DNA of 64,000 bases from positions 22,579 to 86,578 of the forward strand of contig NZ_FOCX01000016.1 in the NCBI RefSeq assembly GCF_900110215.1, in the 5' to 3' direction. The DNA is from Halorientalis persicus (GTDB lineage: Archaea; Halobacteriota; Halobacteria; Halobacteriales; Haloarculaceae). Under the pieces are notes generated by a model that worked only from the letters and a program-made list of their open reading frames with translations, was not told the DNA's origin and did not search any database. A program made the translations under genes and the position numbers. Below are positions 7,623-16,565 of this stretch, piece by piece (position 1 is the first letter of the stretch; each line of letters starts with the position of its first letter).

Positions 7623-9704
7623 ATGCCCGAACGGCCGGCGGAGGGACTGGACGGACTGGTGGCGGCCGTCGCCGAGGCCGCGGGCGACCGGTCCCGCCCC
7701 GACTGGCTGGCGACGGCCACCGACGACCCGGCGGTCCGGGAGCGACTCGCGACGCTCGGCCGGGCGGCCGCGGCCGACGCCTACCAGCGGTCGCTCCCGG
7801 CGGACCGTCGGCGAGCGGACGGCCACTTCGTCACCGATCCGGCGGTCGCGGCGGCGTGCTGTCGCTGGGCGATCCGGCCCCGGTCGGACGACCGCCTGCC
7901 CCGCGTCCTCGACCCGGCTGTCGGGAACGGCGTCTTCCCCGTCGCGGCGACCCGCCGCCTCGCCGCCATCGCCCCGGAGTCGACGCCGGCCGACCGACTC
8001 GAACGGATCGTCGGCGTCGACACCGACCCGGTCCCGCTGGGGCTGGCCGCCAACCGACTGCTGGCGGCCGCGGACCCCGGCCCCGACGCCCGGTGTCGGC
8101 TCTACGAGTCGGACTTCTTCGCGGTCGAACCCGGTCCGGACCGCACCTGTACCGTGACCGACGACTCCCTCGTTGCCGGGCGGTTCGACGCGGTCGTCGG
8201 CAACCCACCGTACGTCCGCCAGGAGGCCACCGACATCGACCGCGCCCGCGACCACCTGGCCGCCTTCGGTCCCGACGGGCAACAGCCGTACTGCGACGGT
8301 GACCGGGCACTGAGCCGTCGCAGCGACGCCTACGTCTACTTCGTCACGCACGCGACCCGGTTCCTCCGCGAGGGCGGCCGTCTGGCCGTCGTCGTCCCGA
8401 ACAAGTGGCTCACCACCAGATACGGCGCGTCCTTCCAGCAGTTCCTGTTCGACCACTACCGGCTCGCCGCCGTCGTCGGCTTCGGCGCGTCGGTGTTCGA
8501 CGACGCCTTCGTCGACGCCGTCTTGCTCCTGGCCGAGCGGTGTGCCGACCCCGAGCGCCGCCGGTCGACGCCCGTCCGCTTCTGCCGACTCGACGAGCAG
8601 GTGTCGGTCGCCCGGGTGCTCGATCTGGCCGACACCGATACGGTACCGCCCGACGACGACCTCCGGACTCACGAAACCGAGGCCTGCCGGCGCGTGACGG
8701 TCCGGCAGGGTCGGTTGGCCGCCCGCGACTCGTCGAAGCTCGCGCCGTATCTGGACGCCCCCGAGTCGTTCATCCGCCTGCTGTCGAACCCGTCGCTCGT
8801 CCCGCTGTCCGACCGGTGTACCGTCAGCCGTGGCGTGATGACCGGGGCGAACGACTTCTTCTTCCTCGACGCCGACGGCTGGGCCGCCGAGGTCGACGAC
8901 CGATTCCTCGCGCCGGCCATCAAGAGCATCCGCGACGTGGACGGCCCGCTCGTGACCGCCGCCGACACCGATCGATACCTGCTCGACGTGCACGAGTACG
9001 TCCACGAGGTCCAGGCGGACCGCGACGACGAGCGGGACGACGACCTCGAAGCTGCGGTCCGCCGCGCGCTCGACCGGGACGGGTACGACGCCCTGGCCGA
9101 CTACGTGGCCTGGGGCGAGCGCCAGGGATTCTACGAGCGCCGGTCGTGTTCCAGCCGCCGGGTCTGGTTCGATCTCGGCGCGCTCTCGGCTCCCACAGTG
9201 TTCGCCCCGAAGTTTTTCGACCGCCGCGTCCCCGTCGTCGCCAACCCCGACGGCCTGCTGGCGAGCAACGCTGTCGACTGCCTCTGGGTCGACGCACCGG
9301 ACGCCGGCGACGACGGGACCGACACCGACGCGGTGGACCCGGCGACCCTCGAACGGGCCACGCTCGGCGTCCTCAACGCCACCGTGACCGCGGGGATTCT
9401 GGAGTGCTGGGGCCGTACCGAGGGCGGCGGCGCGCTCCAGGTGATGACCTACGAACTGGCGTCGCTCCCGATCCCCGATCCGCTGGCGATGGGTTCCGAC
9501 ACCCGCCGCGAGATCGCCGCGGCCGCCGACGCGTTGCTGGCCGGCGAGAAAACGGCTCGCGACCGACTGGATCGACTCGTCCTCGACGCCGTCGACGCCG
9601 ACTTCGGCGTCGAGGCGTGTCGCCGGCACAGAACGGCGATGGTCGAGCGCCGCGCCGGGACGAGCGACAGCACGGCCGCGCCGCTCACCCTAGGCCAGCG
9701 GTAG
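7623..9704 (+). CDS. Orphan N6-adenine DNA methylase, Eco57I-like
   Basis: A 693-residue class I SAM-dependent methyltransferase. The SAM site is near residue 100 (VLDPAVGNGVFPVAA) and catalytic motif IV NPPY is near residue 195 in VVGNPPYVRQEATDI, typical of adenine-N6 enzymes. The C-terminal half resembles the TaqI/Eco57I target-recognition region (VSRGVMTGANDFF; FFDRRVPVVANPDG). No endonuclease domain or partner gene is seen, so it is probably a solitary methylase marking the chromosome, or part of a system lacking its nuclease. The start at 7623 follows the spacer; earlier codons are GC-rich non-coding. Confidence 0.87.
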   Translation: MPERPAEGLDGLVAAVAEAAGDRSRPDWLATATDDPAVRERLATLGRAAAADAYQRSLPADRRRADGHFVTDPAVAAACCRWAIRPRSDDRLPRVLDPAVGNGVFPVAATRRLAAIAPESTPADRLERIVGVDTDPVPLGLAANRLLAAADPGPDARCRLYESDFFAVEPGPDRTCTVTDDSLVAGRFDAVVGNPPYVRQEATDIDRARDHLAAFGPDGQQPYCDGDRALSRRSDAYVYFVTHATRFLREGGRLAVVVPNKWLTTRYGASFQQFLFDHYRLAAVVGFGASVFDDAFVDAVLLLAERCADPERRRSTPVRFCRLDEQVSVARVLDLADTDTVPPDDDLRTHETEACRRVTVRQGRLAARDSSKLAPYLDAPESFIRLLSNPSLVPLSDRCTVSRGVMTGANDFFFLDADGWAAEVDDRFLAPAIKSIRDVDGPLVTAADTDRYLLDVHEYVHEVQADRDDERDDDLEAAVRRALDRDGYDALADYVAWGERQGFYERRSCSSRRVWFDLGALSAPTVFAPKFFDRRVPVVANPDGLLASNAVDCLWVDAPDAGDDGTDTDAVDPATLERATLGVLNATVTAGILECWGRTEGGGALQVMTYELASLPIPDPLAMGSDTRREIAAAADALLAGEKTARDRLDRLVLDAVDADFGVEACRRHRTAMVERRAGTSDSTAAPLTLGQR

Positions 9705-10688
9705 CAGGTCCTCGGGCGGACTGCCACCCATCTCGTCGCGGTCGTGGTCGGCCTCGAAGTCCAGGTCCGGCCCAGCCGCGACGATCCCCGACGGGTTCAC
9801 GTCCGGGTGGGTCGTGTAGTAGTGTTCCTTGATGTGGGCCATGTCAACCGTCTCTGCGACGCTGGGTGTTTGATAGAGGTCCCGCAGGTACGGCCAGAGG
9901 TTGTCGTACTCCTGGACGTGCTGGCGGTTGCACATGAAGTGGGTGTGGTAGACCTGATCGAACCGCACCAGCGTGGTGAACATACAGATGTCGGCCTCGG
10001 TCAGTCGGTCGCCCGCGAGGTAGCGCTGGTCGCCCAGGACGGAATCCCAGTGATCGAGTGCGGCGAACAGGTCCTCGACCGCCTCGTCGTAGGCCGCCTG
10101 ACTGCTCGCGAAGCCGGCCCGGTAGACGCCGTTGTTGATCGGCTCGTAGATCTCGTCGATGATTTCGTCGATTTCGTCCTGGTACCCGTCGGGGTAGAGA
10201 TCCACGTCGCGGTCCGCGACCCGGTCCATCTCGGTGTCGAGCATCCGGAGGATCTCCTCGGACTCGTTGTTGACGATGGTGTCTTCCTTCTTGTCCCACA
10301 GCACGGGGACCGTCACCCGGCAGGTCGCGTCGGGGTCGGCCGCGACGTAGGCCTCCCGGAGGTAGTCGAACCCGTTGATCGAGTCCGGCGTACAGCCGTC
10401 CTTCTCGGGGGTGAACTGCCAGCCACCCTCGTCGCGGTAGGGGTCGACCACGTCGACCGTGATCGCGTCCTCGAGCCCCTTCAGCGCGCGGACCAGGAGC
10501 GTCCGGTGGGCCCACGGGCAGGCCTTTGAGACGTAGAGGTGGTACCGGCCGGCTTCGGCGGGGAACTGCGCGTCGGGATCGTCGACGATCTCGTCCCGAA
10601 ACGTCGTGGACTGGCGCTCGAACTCGCCCTCCTCGTTGGTCGTTTCGTACGCGTCGGTGCGCCACTCGCCGTCGACGAGCATATTCAT
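9690..10688 (-). CDS. Xi-class glutathione S-transferase (glutathionyl-hydroquinone reductase type)
   Basis: A 332-residue protein, full family length. The catalytic cysteine is in CPWAHRTLL near residue 58, in the N-terminal thioredoxin-like domain, followed by the alpha-helical C-terminal domain. The family reduces S-conjugated hydroquinones. Haloarchaea use gamma-glutamylcysteine instead of glutathione, so the natural thiol is inferred to differ. Two in-frame ATGs occur six bases apart (10688 and 10682). The first forms an ATGA overlap with the stop of the FG-GAP gene. Its 3' end overlaps the methylase by 15 bases. Confidence 0.9.
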   Translation of the reverse strand: MNMLVDGEWRTDAYETTNEEGEFERQSTTFRDEIVDDPDAQFPAEAGRYHLYVSKACPWAHRTLLVRALKGLEDAITVDVVDPYRDEGGWQFTPEKDGCTPDSINGFDYLREAYVAADPDATCRVTVPVLWDKKEDTIVNNESEEILRMLDTEMDRVADRDVDLYPDGYQDEIDEIIDEIYEPINNGVYRAGFASSQAAYDEAVEDLFAALDHWDSVLGDQRYLAGDRLTEADICMFTTLVRFDQVYHTHFMCNRQHVQEYDNLWPYLRDLYQTPSVAETVDMAHIKEHYYTTHPDVNPSGIVAAGPDLDFEADHDRDEMGGSPPEDLLPLA

Positions 10689-11305
10689 TGTACCTGTAAT
10701 TGGGTTTCCGGGTGTAAAAACGGGGTAGTGTAATCGGTGTAACCGGGTGCCACCCGGGGGCCAGCCGCCCTGGTCTCACTGTCGGTGTCGGTTCCCAAAC
10801 CGGTCGATGGATCGGCACCCGACGTGTTGCCCCTGCGCTCGAAGACGTACGCCGACCCACCGTGTTCCCCGTGGAGTTCCTCGTCGCTCTCTGCACCGAC
10901 GAGGGCCGTGTCGCCGTCGAGTGCGACCGACCGCCCGAACGAGTCGCCGGCGTCACCGTCGGCCGGAACGAGTTTGCTCTGCTGGGTCCACCCGTCCCCC
11001 GGCCGCACGAACGCGTACGCCGCCCCAGCGGCTCTGCCGTTCGGGTCCTGTTCGAGCGGCGCGCCAACGAGCGCGGTCTCCCCAGCGAGCGCGACCGACG
11101 ACCCGAAGTTCTGGAACGCGCTCCCGTCACCGGGCCGTAGCTTCGCAGTCTGTCGGAACCGTGACCGAGTGGCCCCGTCCGATGGGGGCGCTCCCGTCGC
11201 CGTCTCACCGGGCCCGGCCGTCGAAACTACACTCCCCGTCGCTCCGACGGCAGCAACCGGAAGCGCGGACAACACCGCACGCCGATCCGTCTCCATCCCC
11301 GTCAT
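10685..11305 (-). CDS. Tat-exported FG-GAP repeat protein, apparently truncated
   Basis: A 206-residue protein starting [17 protein letters not shown] (second ATG at 11296), a plausible twin-arginine signal. At least two FG-GAP/beta-propeller repeats follow ([37 protein letters not shown]). A propeller needs about seven blades, so this looks like the front of a longer gene that ends in low-complexity sequence ([13 protein letters not shown]). The stop overlaps the transferase start codon as ATGA. Confidence 0.65.
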   Translation of the reverse strand: MTGMETDRRAVLSALPVAAVGATGSVVSTAGPGETATGAPPSDGATRSRFRQTAKLRPGDGSAFQNFGSSVALAGETALVGAPLEQDPNGRAAGAAYAFVRPGDGWTQQSKLVPADGDAGDSFGRSVALDGDTALVGAESDEELHGEHGGSAYVFERRGNTSGADPSTGLGTDTDSETRAAGPRVAPGYTDYTTPFLHPETQLQVQ

Positions 11306-11381
11306 TACCCGACTCGTGACATCGGATTGTAAAAAAGAACGCCAACTCGGCTCGGCCGACGACCACGGTCCAGTTCGACGG

Positions 11382-11390
11382 GTTTTTGTA
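11382..11390 (+). promoter_or_regulatory. Promoter of rpl10e
   Basis: T-rich GTTTTTGTA at 11382-11390, about 37 bases before the ATG at 11424. It is the best TATA-like match in the divergent spacer. Confidence 0.4.
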
Positions 11391-11423
11391 CGCGCTTGGC
11401 CTCGATTTCCTCAAGAGATACCT

Positions 11424-11954
11424 ATGTCGGACAAGCCTGCCTCGATGTACCGGCAAATCGACAAGCCGTCGTACACCCGCCGTGAGTACATCACCGGAAT
11501 CCCCGGCTCGAAGGTCGCACAGCACAACATGGGCGACAAGACCAAAGACGCCGACGACTACCCGGTTCAGATCAGCCTCATCCTCGAGGAGGAGGTCCAG
11601 ATCCGTCACGGATCGCTGGAGGCCTCCCGTCTGTCGGCCAACCGATACCTGATCCAGGAACTCGGCGAGAAAAACTACAAGATGATCCTTCGGAAGTTCC
11701 CCCACCAGGTCATCCGGGAGAACAAACAGGCGACCGGGGCCGGTGCGGACCGTGTTTCCGACGGGATGCGCCAGGCGTTCGGGAAGATCGTCGGCACCGC
11801 CGCCCGGATCGACAAGGGCGAGCGCCTGTTCACCGCCTACTGCGACGTGGACCAGGCCGAAGAAGTCAAGGAAGCCTTCCGCCGCGCCTACAACAAGATC
11901 TCGCCGCCGTGCCGGATCAAGGTCGAACGCGGTGAAGAACTGCTGATCGCCTAA
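11424..11954 (+). CDS. rpl10e: 50S ribosomal protein L16 (L10e)
   Basis: A 176-residue archaeal L10e/uL16 protein. Diagnostic features are [20 protein letters not shown] at the start, [15 protein letters not shown] in the middle, [15 protein letters not shown] (the loop that reaches the tRNA site) and the conserved PPCRIKVE end. It sits in the large subunit near the A and P sites. It is a single gene with its own promoter. Downstream lies a palindrome-rich spacer, not another ribosomal gene. Confidence 0.97.
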   Translation: MSDKPASMYRQIDKPSYTRREYITGIPGSKVAQHNMGDKTKDADDYPVQISLILEEEVQIRHGSLEASRLSANRYLIQELGEKNYKMILRKFPHQVIRENKQATGAGADRVSDGMRQAFGKIVGTAARIDKGERLFTAYCDVDQAEEVKEAFRRAYNKISPPCRIKVERGEELLIA

Positions 11955-12270
11955 GCCCTCGCGACCGCTGGCGCGGTCGCTCGCCCTTAGAAGTCCGCCA
12001 GGCGGGGACCCGCAAGGGGTCTTCCGCGCGTCGCGAGGTACGCGACGCGCGGTTTCTGCCCGGCGCACTCGTGCATTCGAGCACGAGCGCGCCGTGCGTT
12101 GACGTACTCGTAGGCAGGCCTGCCCTTCCCCGGGTCGCGTGTCCCGCGCGATGCGCGGGCCACGCTCCCGGCCGAACGCCCGTCCGCAGAGTCTTCGCTC
12201 GTCGAAACTGATCAGTGAGCTGTGAGCTGTCGACCGATCCAGACGGCATCGAGTGCCGTGAGAACGACCG
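11955..12270. repeat. Palindrome-rich spacer after rpl10e
   Basis: 316 bases without a gene but dense in inverted repeats: GCGACCGC/GCGGTCGC right after the stop, GACCC/GGGTC, a 12-bp perfect stem CCGCGCGTCGCG/CGCGACGCGCGG near 12025-12055, CTCGTGC/GCACGAG near 12068-12090, the palindrome GGCAGGCCTGCC near 12113, and CCCGCGC-GAT-GCGCGGG near 12142-12158. These could stop transcription or protect the rpl10e mRNA 3' end. The same kind of array occurs after nusA and EF-2. Confidence 0.7.
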
Positions 12271-12702
12271 TCACTTCTCGTCGGCCACTCTGATCGTCAG
12301 CACGGGCACGTCCGAGGACCGGACGACCTTTTCCGTGACGCTCCCGAGCAGGTACCGGTCCAGTCCGCGCCGGCCGTGGGTGCCCATGACGATCATGTCC
12401 GCGGCTACTTCGTCGGCGTAGTCGACAATCTCCTGGTAGGGATCGCCCTGCCGGACCTCGCTCTCGGCGACGAGGCCGGCGTCGGTGATCCGGTCGACCG
12501 CGTCCGCGACGACCTGATCGCCCGTCGTCTGGAGCGACTCGACGGTCGTCCCCTCGACCGCGCCACCGCCCAGGGCCGTCGTGTTCGCGACGAACAGGAC
12601 GTGGATGCCCGCGTCGTGTGCCTCGGCCTGTTCGAGCGCGTGGTCCAGTGCGACCGCCGCCCCGTCGCTCCCGTCGGTCGGGAAGAGTATCTCGTCGTAC
12701 AT
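12271..12702 (-). CDS. Universal stress protein (UspA family)
   Basis: A 143-residue single Usp domain. The first strand is MYDEILFPTDGSDGAAVALD and the ATP-binding motif GTHGRRGLDRYLLGSVTEKV is intact (G-2x-G-9x-G-S/T), so it should be the ATP-binding type. The family forms cytoplasmic dimers linked to stress survival. The start at 12702 removes 26 unrelated upstream codons and places the first strand at residue 3, as in most family members. Confidence 0.94.
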   Translation of the reverse strand: MYDEILFPTDGSDGAAVALDHALEQAEAHDAGIHVLFVANTTALGGGAVEGTTVESLQTTGDQVVADAVDRITDAGLVAESEVRQGDPYQEIVDYADEVAADMIVMGTHGRRGLDRYLLGSVTEKVVRSSDVPVLTIRVADEK

Positions 12703-12776
12703 ACCAGACCGTCCCGCCGCCGTCCACTTAGTATTGCGCCGACCTCTCGCGAACTGAGAACCAGTGGCCCCGCCGC

Positions 12777-13391
12777 TCACTCGTGCGCGCGGAGAATCGC
12801 CTCGTAGTAGGGAATCATCACGTCGACCCCCCGTTCGAGGTCCGCCGTCGACCGGTAGTCGTGATGTTCGACCGCCAGCGCGTACCGGGTCGCTTCGGGC
12901 CCGAATCCGGACTGTCCGTACCGCGGCTTGTGCGGATATTCGGGGTCGCCCATCGCGACACGCAGTTCCAGCATCTGGGCGCGCATGATCGGCGTCCAGT
13001 AGTCGCCACCAGTCTTGTGTCGCCGCCAGGCCGTCGTCGACAGGTCGGCGTAGGTCTCGTCGATGCCGAGTAGACGCGCCCGCTCGGCGAAGTTCTCCTG
13101 GACTGGCCCCCAGTCGGCCGCGTCGAGGGCCGCCCGGTCGAACTCCCCGTCCGTAACGTGGGCGTCTTCGATCTCGTCTTTCTTCCAGAGCGCGTTGACG
13201 TACGCCACCGCGGCCCGGCGCGCCGTCGCGTCGTCGACGTGCTGAAACTGACTACTGTCGACCGCCGCGAACGCCTTCACCGCCGCCATCCGGTCGCGCT
13301 CGTCGTGCGCGACGAACCCGTCCCAGACCCGCTCCGCGAGGAACTCGGCGTGGTCCGTCACCGTTTCCCAGCGCCCCTGATGGGTACTCAT
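12777..13391 (-). CDS. Conserved hypothetical protein, 204 aa
   Basis: An acidic, helical soluble protein starting MSTHQGRWETVTDHAEFLAE, with no signal peptide or membrane segment. Conserved-looking stretches include TAWRRHKTGGDYWTPIMRAQ and the C-terminal VDVMIPYYEAILRAHE. I do not recognise the family and no catalytic motif stands out. Codon use is like its neighbours. It reads away from the AT-rich spacer at 13500-13550, which probably contains its promoter. Confidence 0.7.
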   Translation of the reverse strand: MSTHQGRWETVTDHAEFLAERVWDGFVAHDERDRMAAVKAFAAVDSSQFQHVDDATARRAAVAYVNALWKKDEIEDAHVTDGEFDRAALDAADWGPVQENFAERARLLGIDETYADLSTTAWRRHKTGGDYWTPIMRAQMLELRVAMGDPEYPHKPRYGQSGFGPEATRYALAVEHHDYRSTADLERGVDVMIPYYEAILRAHE

Positions 13392-13625
13392 CGCTCCGAC
13401 TGCCCCCCACCGTCGCCCCCCGTCACCGCTCGACCTCCGTCTCTACTCGACCGCTCCCACCGATATCCGCCCATTGAACTCGCCAACATCCTTGTACTTT
13501 CCACATTCTGTTTGTAATTAAATATTTCCCAGGGCTAATATATTAAATGACACCCGGCCCCCCGTCGTGCCGGTGCGACCGTGACGAACGGCGGACTTTA
13601 GTCCGCGCGGGCCGAGGACGCGGCC
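13392..13625. promoter_or_regulatory. AT-rich divergent spacer
   Basis: A 234-base gap between divergent genes. Bases 13508-13550 are unusually AT-rich (TTTGTAATTAAATATTTCCC, then CTAATATATTAAATGAC) and contain at least two TATA-like boxes in each direction. I see no gene in it. Confidence 0.45.
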
Positions 13626-14495
13626 ATGCTCCGGCTGGCGGTCGCGACCGACGCGGAAACGTACGAACGGCTGCAAGAGCCCCTCGAACAGCGGGGGATC
13701 GAGGTCGCGTCGGTCGCAACCACCGAACGGACGCTCCCGGTGACCGACGCCGACGCCGCCGGCGAGTTCGCCGACTTCGACGTCGGGTTCGTCTACCCGC
13801 CCCGTATCATGGAAGGCGGCGTCGCCGACGCGCTGCTGGGCGTCCCGTGGGTCAACGACCGCGAGGCGATCCTCACGTCCCGGAACAAGGCCGACGTGAT
13901 CGCCCGGCTCGATCGGGCCGATGTTCCGGTCCCCGAGACCGTCGCCGTCTCGAACCCGGTCGACCGGTCGGCCCTCGTGGCGGCGTTCGAGCGGTTCGAC
14001 CCGCCGGTCGTCGTCAAACCCAACTCCGCCACCCGCGGCGTCGGCGTCGCCAAGGCCACCGACCTCGATTCCTTCCTGGGCATCACCGACTACCTCGATC
14101 TGGTTCACGACTACCGCGCCACCGGCGATCAGTCCTTCCTGGTTCAGGAGTACCTCCCCGACGCCCGGGACTATCGGGTCATGCTGGTCGACGGCGAATA
14201 CGTCGGCGCGGTCGAGCGCCGCCTTCCGGAGGCCGCCCTCGAAGCGGGCCAGTGGAAACACAACGTCCACCGCGGGGCCGAAGCGACCGGCGTAGACCTC
14301 CCCCCGGAACTGCGCGAACTGGCCGAACGCGTCGCCGACACCCTCGACATCCCCTGGCTCGGGGTCGACCTGCTGGTCACCGACGACCGCGCCGTCGTCA
14401 CCGAGACCAACGCCCGGCCGACCGTCGACAGCGCGACCAAGTACGAACCCGGCTTCTTCGACGACCTGGCCGCGCTGATCCGCGCGACCGTCTGA
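13626..14495 (+). CDS. RimK-like ATP-grasp enzyme
   Basis: A 289-residue ATP-grasp protein. The pre-ATP-grasp region is residues 1-80; NDREAILTSRNKADVIARL starts the grasp fold. The ATP-binding lysine is in VVVKPNSATRGVGVAKA, followed by FLVQEYLPDARDYRVMLVDG, and the Mg-binding end is VVTETNARPTVDS. RimK and LysX-type enzymes join an amino acid to a carboxylate using ATP. The substrate here is unknown; no lysine or coenzyme genes are adjacent. It has its own promoter region in the AT-rich spacer. Confidence 0.88.
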   Translation: MLRLAVATDAETYERLQEPLEQRGIEVASVATTERTLPVTDADAAGEFADFDVGFVYPPRIMEGGVADALLGVPWVNDREAILTSRNKADVIARLDRADVPVPETVAVSNPVDRSALVAAFERFDPPVVVKPNSATRGVGVAKATDLDSFLGITDYLDLVHDYRATGDQSFLVQEYLPDARDYRVMLVDGEYVGAVERRLPEAALEAGQWKHNVHRGAEATGVDLPPELRELAERVADTLDIPWLGVDLLVTDDRAVVTETNARPTVDSATKYEPGFFDDLAALIRATV

Positions 14496-14563
14496 CGTGG
14501 GACACACGAGTGTTCGACACGACGCCAAAGTATATTACGCCGGATATGTAACTGCCGGGAAAC

Positions 14564-14929
14564 ATGGCCAAAACCCAGCGGAACGACCTGAGCCGTCCGT
14601 TTTTCGTCCTCGGGCTCGTACTCGCCGGTGGCGTGGCGGCCGGAACCGTCTGGTACTCGACTGCCTCGCTCCAGCGGGCCGAGACGCTCGCTTTCGGCTG
14701 GTTGCTGGTCGCGTTCACGTTCACGTACAGCTACCGGCCGCTCCGGGAGTCAGTGTACGGTCGGCTGGTGAGTTCGCTCTTCATCATGCTGTTCGCCACG
14801 TTCTTCTACCTGCGCGGGAGCCGGGGGCCGCTGGTGCCGTTCGGTCTGTTCGCGCTGGCGCTGGCGGCGTTCAGTTACCAGCTCTATCGGCTCGGCGACG
14901 ACGAGACGCGGCGCAGTCAGGTCTCCTGA
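14564..14929 (+). CDS. Small integral membrane protein
   Basis: 121 residues with about four hydrophobic helices (FFVLGLVLAGGVAAGTVWY; LAFGWLLVAFTFTYSY; LVSSLFIMLFATFFYL; VPFGLFALALAAFSYQLY). It starts MAKTQRNDLSRP behind a TATA-like AGTATATTACG about 30 bases upstream. The family is haloarchaeal and uncharacterised as far as I can tell. It converges on the Hsp20 gene with a four-base gap. Confidence 0.75.
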   Translation: MAKTQRNDLSRPFFVLGLVLAGGVAAGTVWYSTASLQRAETLAFGWLLVAFTFTYSYRPLRESVYGRLVSSLFIMLFATFFYLRGSRGPLVPFGLFALALAAFSYQLYRLGDDETRRSQVS

Positions 14930-14933
14930 GAAC

Positions 14934-15320
14934 TCAGAGGTCGATGTCCGCCGAGTCGTCGGCGCGGTCGAAGGTGACTTCGAGGACGCCGTTGTTGTAG
15001 GTCGCGCTGGCGGAGTGTTCGTCGACGGTCGCGGGCAGGCGGATGCGCTCCTCGTAGTCCCGACGGTCGGAGGCGGCCGCGACGGTCAACACCTCACCGT
15101 CGCATTTCAGGTCGATGGCGTCTTTCTCGACGCCGGGGAGATCCGCGACGACCCGGAGCTGATCGTCCTCCTCGAACACGTCCAGGTGCAGGTCCGAGCC
15201 GAAGCCGGCCGAACCGCCCCGGTCGATGTGGACGTCGTCGCCCATCATCTCGTTCATGACCCGCTCGATCTCGCGGAGAATGTCGTCGATGGGATCGTGA
15301 TCGTCGCGGTCGTCGTTCAT
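14934..15320 (-). CDS. hsp20: Hsp20 / alpha-crystallin family small heat-shock protein
   Basis: 128 residues. The crystallin domain spans about 45-125 and contains LRVVADLPGVEKDAIDLKCD and the closing NNGVLEVTF motif. The N-terminal arm (DPIDDILREIERVMNEMM) is short and helical. Small heat-shock proteins form oligomers that hold unfolding proteins. The start at 15320 (MNDDRDDHDPIDD) was preferred to a much longer frame whose extra 88 residues are Arg-rich non-coding sequence. Confidence 0.92.
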   Translation of the reverse strand: MNDDRDDHDPIDDILREIERVMNEMMGDDVHIDRGGSAGFGSDLHLDVFEEDDQLRVVADLPGVEKDAIDLKCDGEVLTVAAASDRRDYEERIRLPATVDEHSASATYNNGVLEVTFDRADDSADIDL

Positions 15321-15391
15321 ACCAGTCGGTAGACGCGGTCCCGGCAAAAGGTTTCTGCCCCTGTCAATCCTCGAATCCCGAGGGTTTCGGG

Positions 15392-16414
15392 TTAGCGGCC
15401 CAGCCCCATCCCGAGCGCGTCGTTGGTCCGCTCGATGCTCTCGCGACGGTCGGCGGTCCCCAGGACGGCCCGGATCGCGTCGACGTTTTCGGGCACTACG
15501 TCCGACTCCTGGTGGATCGCCTGGAACAGGTAGAGTTCGTCGTCCTCGACGGTGATCGACTCGCCCCAGATGGCGTTCTCCCACACGTCACCGCGCGGCC
15601 GCCCCGAATCGAGGGCGAACTCCTTGAGTTTGCCCGAGCCGTCGATCCCCATGTGTTCGGGGATGACGAACAGTCGCGACTCGCCTTCGAGCAGGTCGCG
15701 GACTTCCTCGGTGTCTGCCCCGTAGGTCAACTCCACGTTGACGCTGTGGGTGTGAGTCAGCGTCGCCGGCACCTTCATCCCGAGCGTGTCGATGTCCAGG
15801 TTCGGGAAGATGGTGTTCACGTCCGGGCCGTGGTGGGAGGGGATCGTCACCGGGTCCGGCAGCGTGTCGTTGATCGGGCCACGCGAGGACTGGGCCGGGT
15901 CGCCGCCCCGGCGGACCAGCGTCGCACGCACCTTCTCGACGCCGTACTCGTCTTCCAGCGCCGCGATCAATCGGGAAAGCCCCGTCGTGTTACAGGAGAC
16001 GACGCGCGTGTGGTCGGCCCCTTCGGCCTCGGCGAAGTTGGCGCGGGCGTTGAAACTCACGTCGACCAGGTCGGCGTCTTCCCCGCCCTGGTAGAGCGCT
16101 GGCGTGTCGTACTCCTCGTACATCGATTTGTTCTCCGCGCCGATGCCCGAGGGCGTCGTGTCGACGACGATCTCGCTGTCCTGAACCAGTTCCTCGACCT
16201 CGCCGGCCAGTTCGATGCCAGCCTCGTCAAACTGGTCCATCCGCTCGGGGACGGCGGCGTAGAGGGGGTAGTCGTTGGCGACGGCCTGTTCGGCCTCGAA
16301 GTTCGGCCGCGTCTTGGCGACGCCGACGACCTCCATGTCCGGCTGTGCGCGGACGGCGTCCGCGACCCGCTTCCCGATGGTCCCGTACCCGTTGATTCCG
16401 ACTTCGATTGTCAT
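15392..16414 (-). CDS. gap: Type II glyceraldehyde-3-phosphate dehydrogenase
   Basis: 340 residues, the archaeal (class II) form. The N-terminal dinucleotide site is [16 protein letters not shown] and the catalytic cysteine is near residue 141 in [13 protein letters not shown]. In haloarchaea the type II enzyme is mainly linked to gluconeogenesis; direction here is inferred from that. The start at 16414 ([11 protein letters not shown]) places the first strand at residue 2, as in family members. It is divergent from the acyl-CoA synthetase. Confidence 0.95.
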   Translation of the reverse strand: MTIEVGINGYGTIGKRVADAVRAQPDMEVVGVAKTRPNFEAEQAVANDYPLYAAVPERMDQFDEAGIELAGEVEELVQDSEIVVDTTPSGIGAENKSMYEEYDTPALYQGGEDADLVDVSFNARANFAEAEGADHTRVVSCNTTGLSRLIAALEDEYGVEKVRATLVRRGGDPAQSSRGPINDTLPDPVTIPSHHGPDVNTIFPNLDIDTLGMKVPATLTHTHSVNVELTYGADTEEVRDLLEGESRLFVIPEHMGIDGSGKLKEFALDSGRPRGDVWENAIWGESITVEDDELYLFQAIHQESDVVPENVDAIRAVLGTADRRESIERTNDALGMGLGR

Positions 16415-16565
16415 ATCCGGGAATGCCACAGCGACGGGGATAACCGTTTCGAGGTTCTCTGACGGGAATTGACTCGACTCCGAGTCACCGTTCGCCCCGT
16501 CAGGGGAAGACGGCCGGCGCAATTCTTGCCGAACGCATATGTACGTGTGTGGTAATGACAAGCGT

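Noticed and set aside
7590..9629. 679-codon antisense frame opposite the methylase
   Set aside because: GC-rich haloarchaeal genes regularly leave long open antisense frames. Its product is Arg/Gly/Val-rich and has no motif, while the sense frame has clear methylase motifs.
13500..13550. AT-rich stretch as a replication origin
   Set aside because: There is no orc1/cdc6 gene nearby and no origin recognition box repeats. A divergent promoter explains it.
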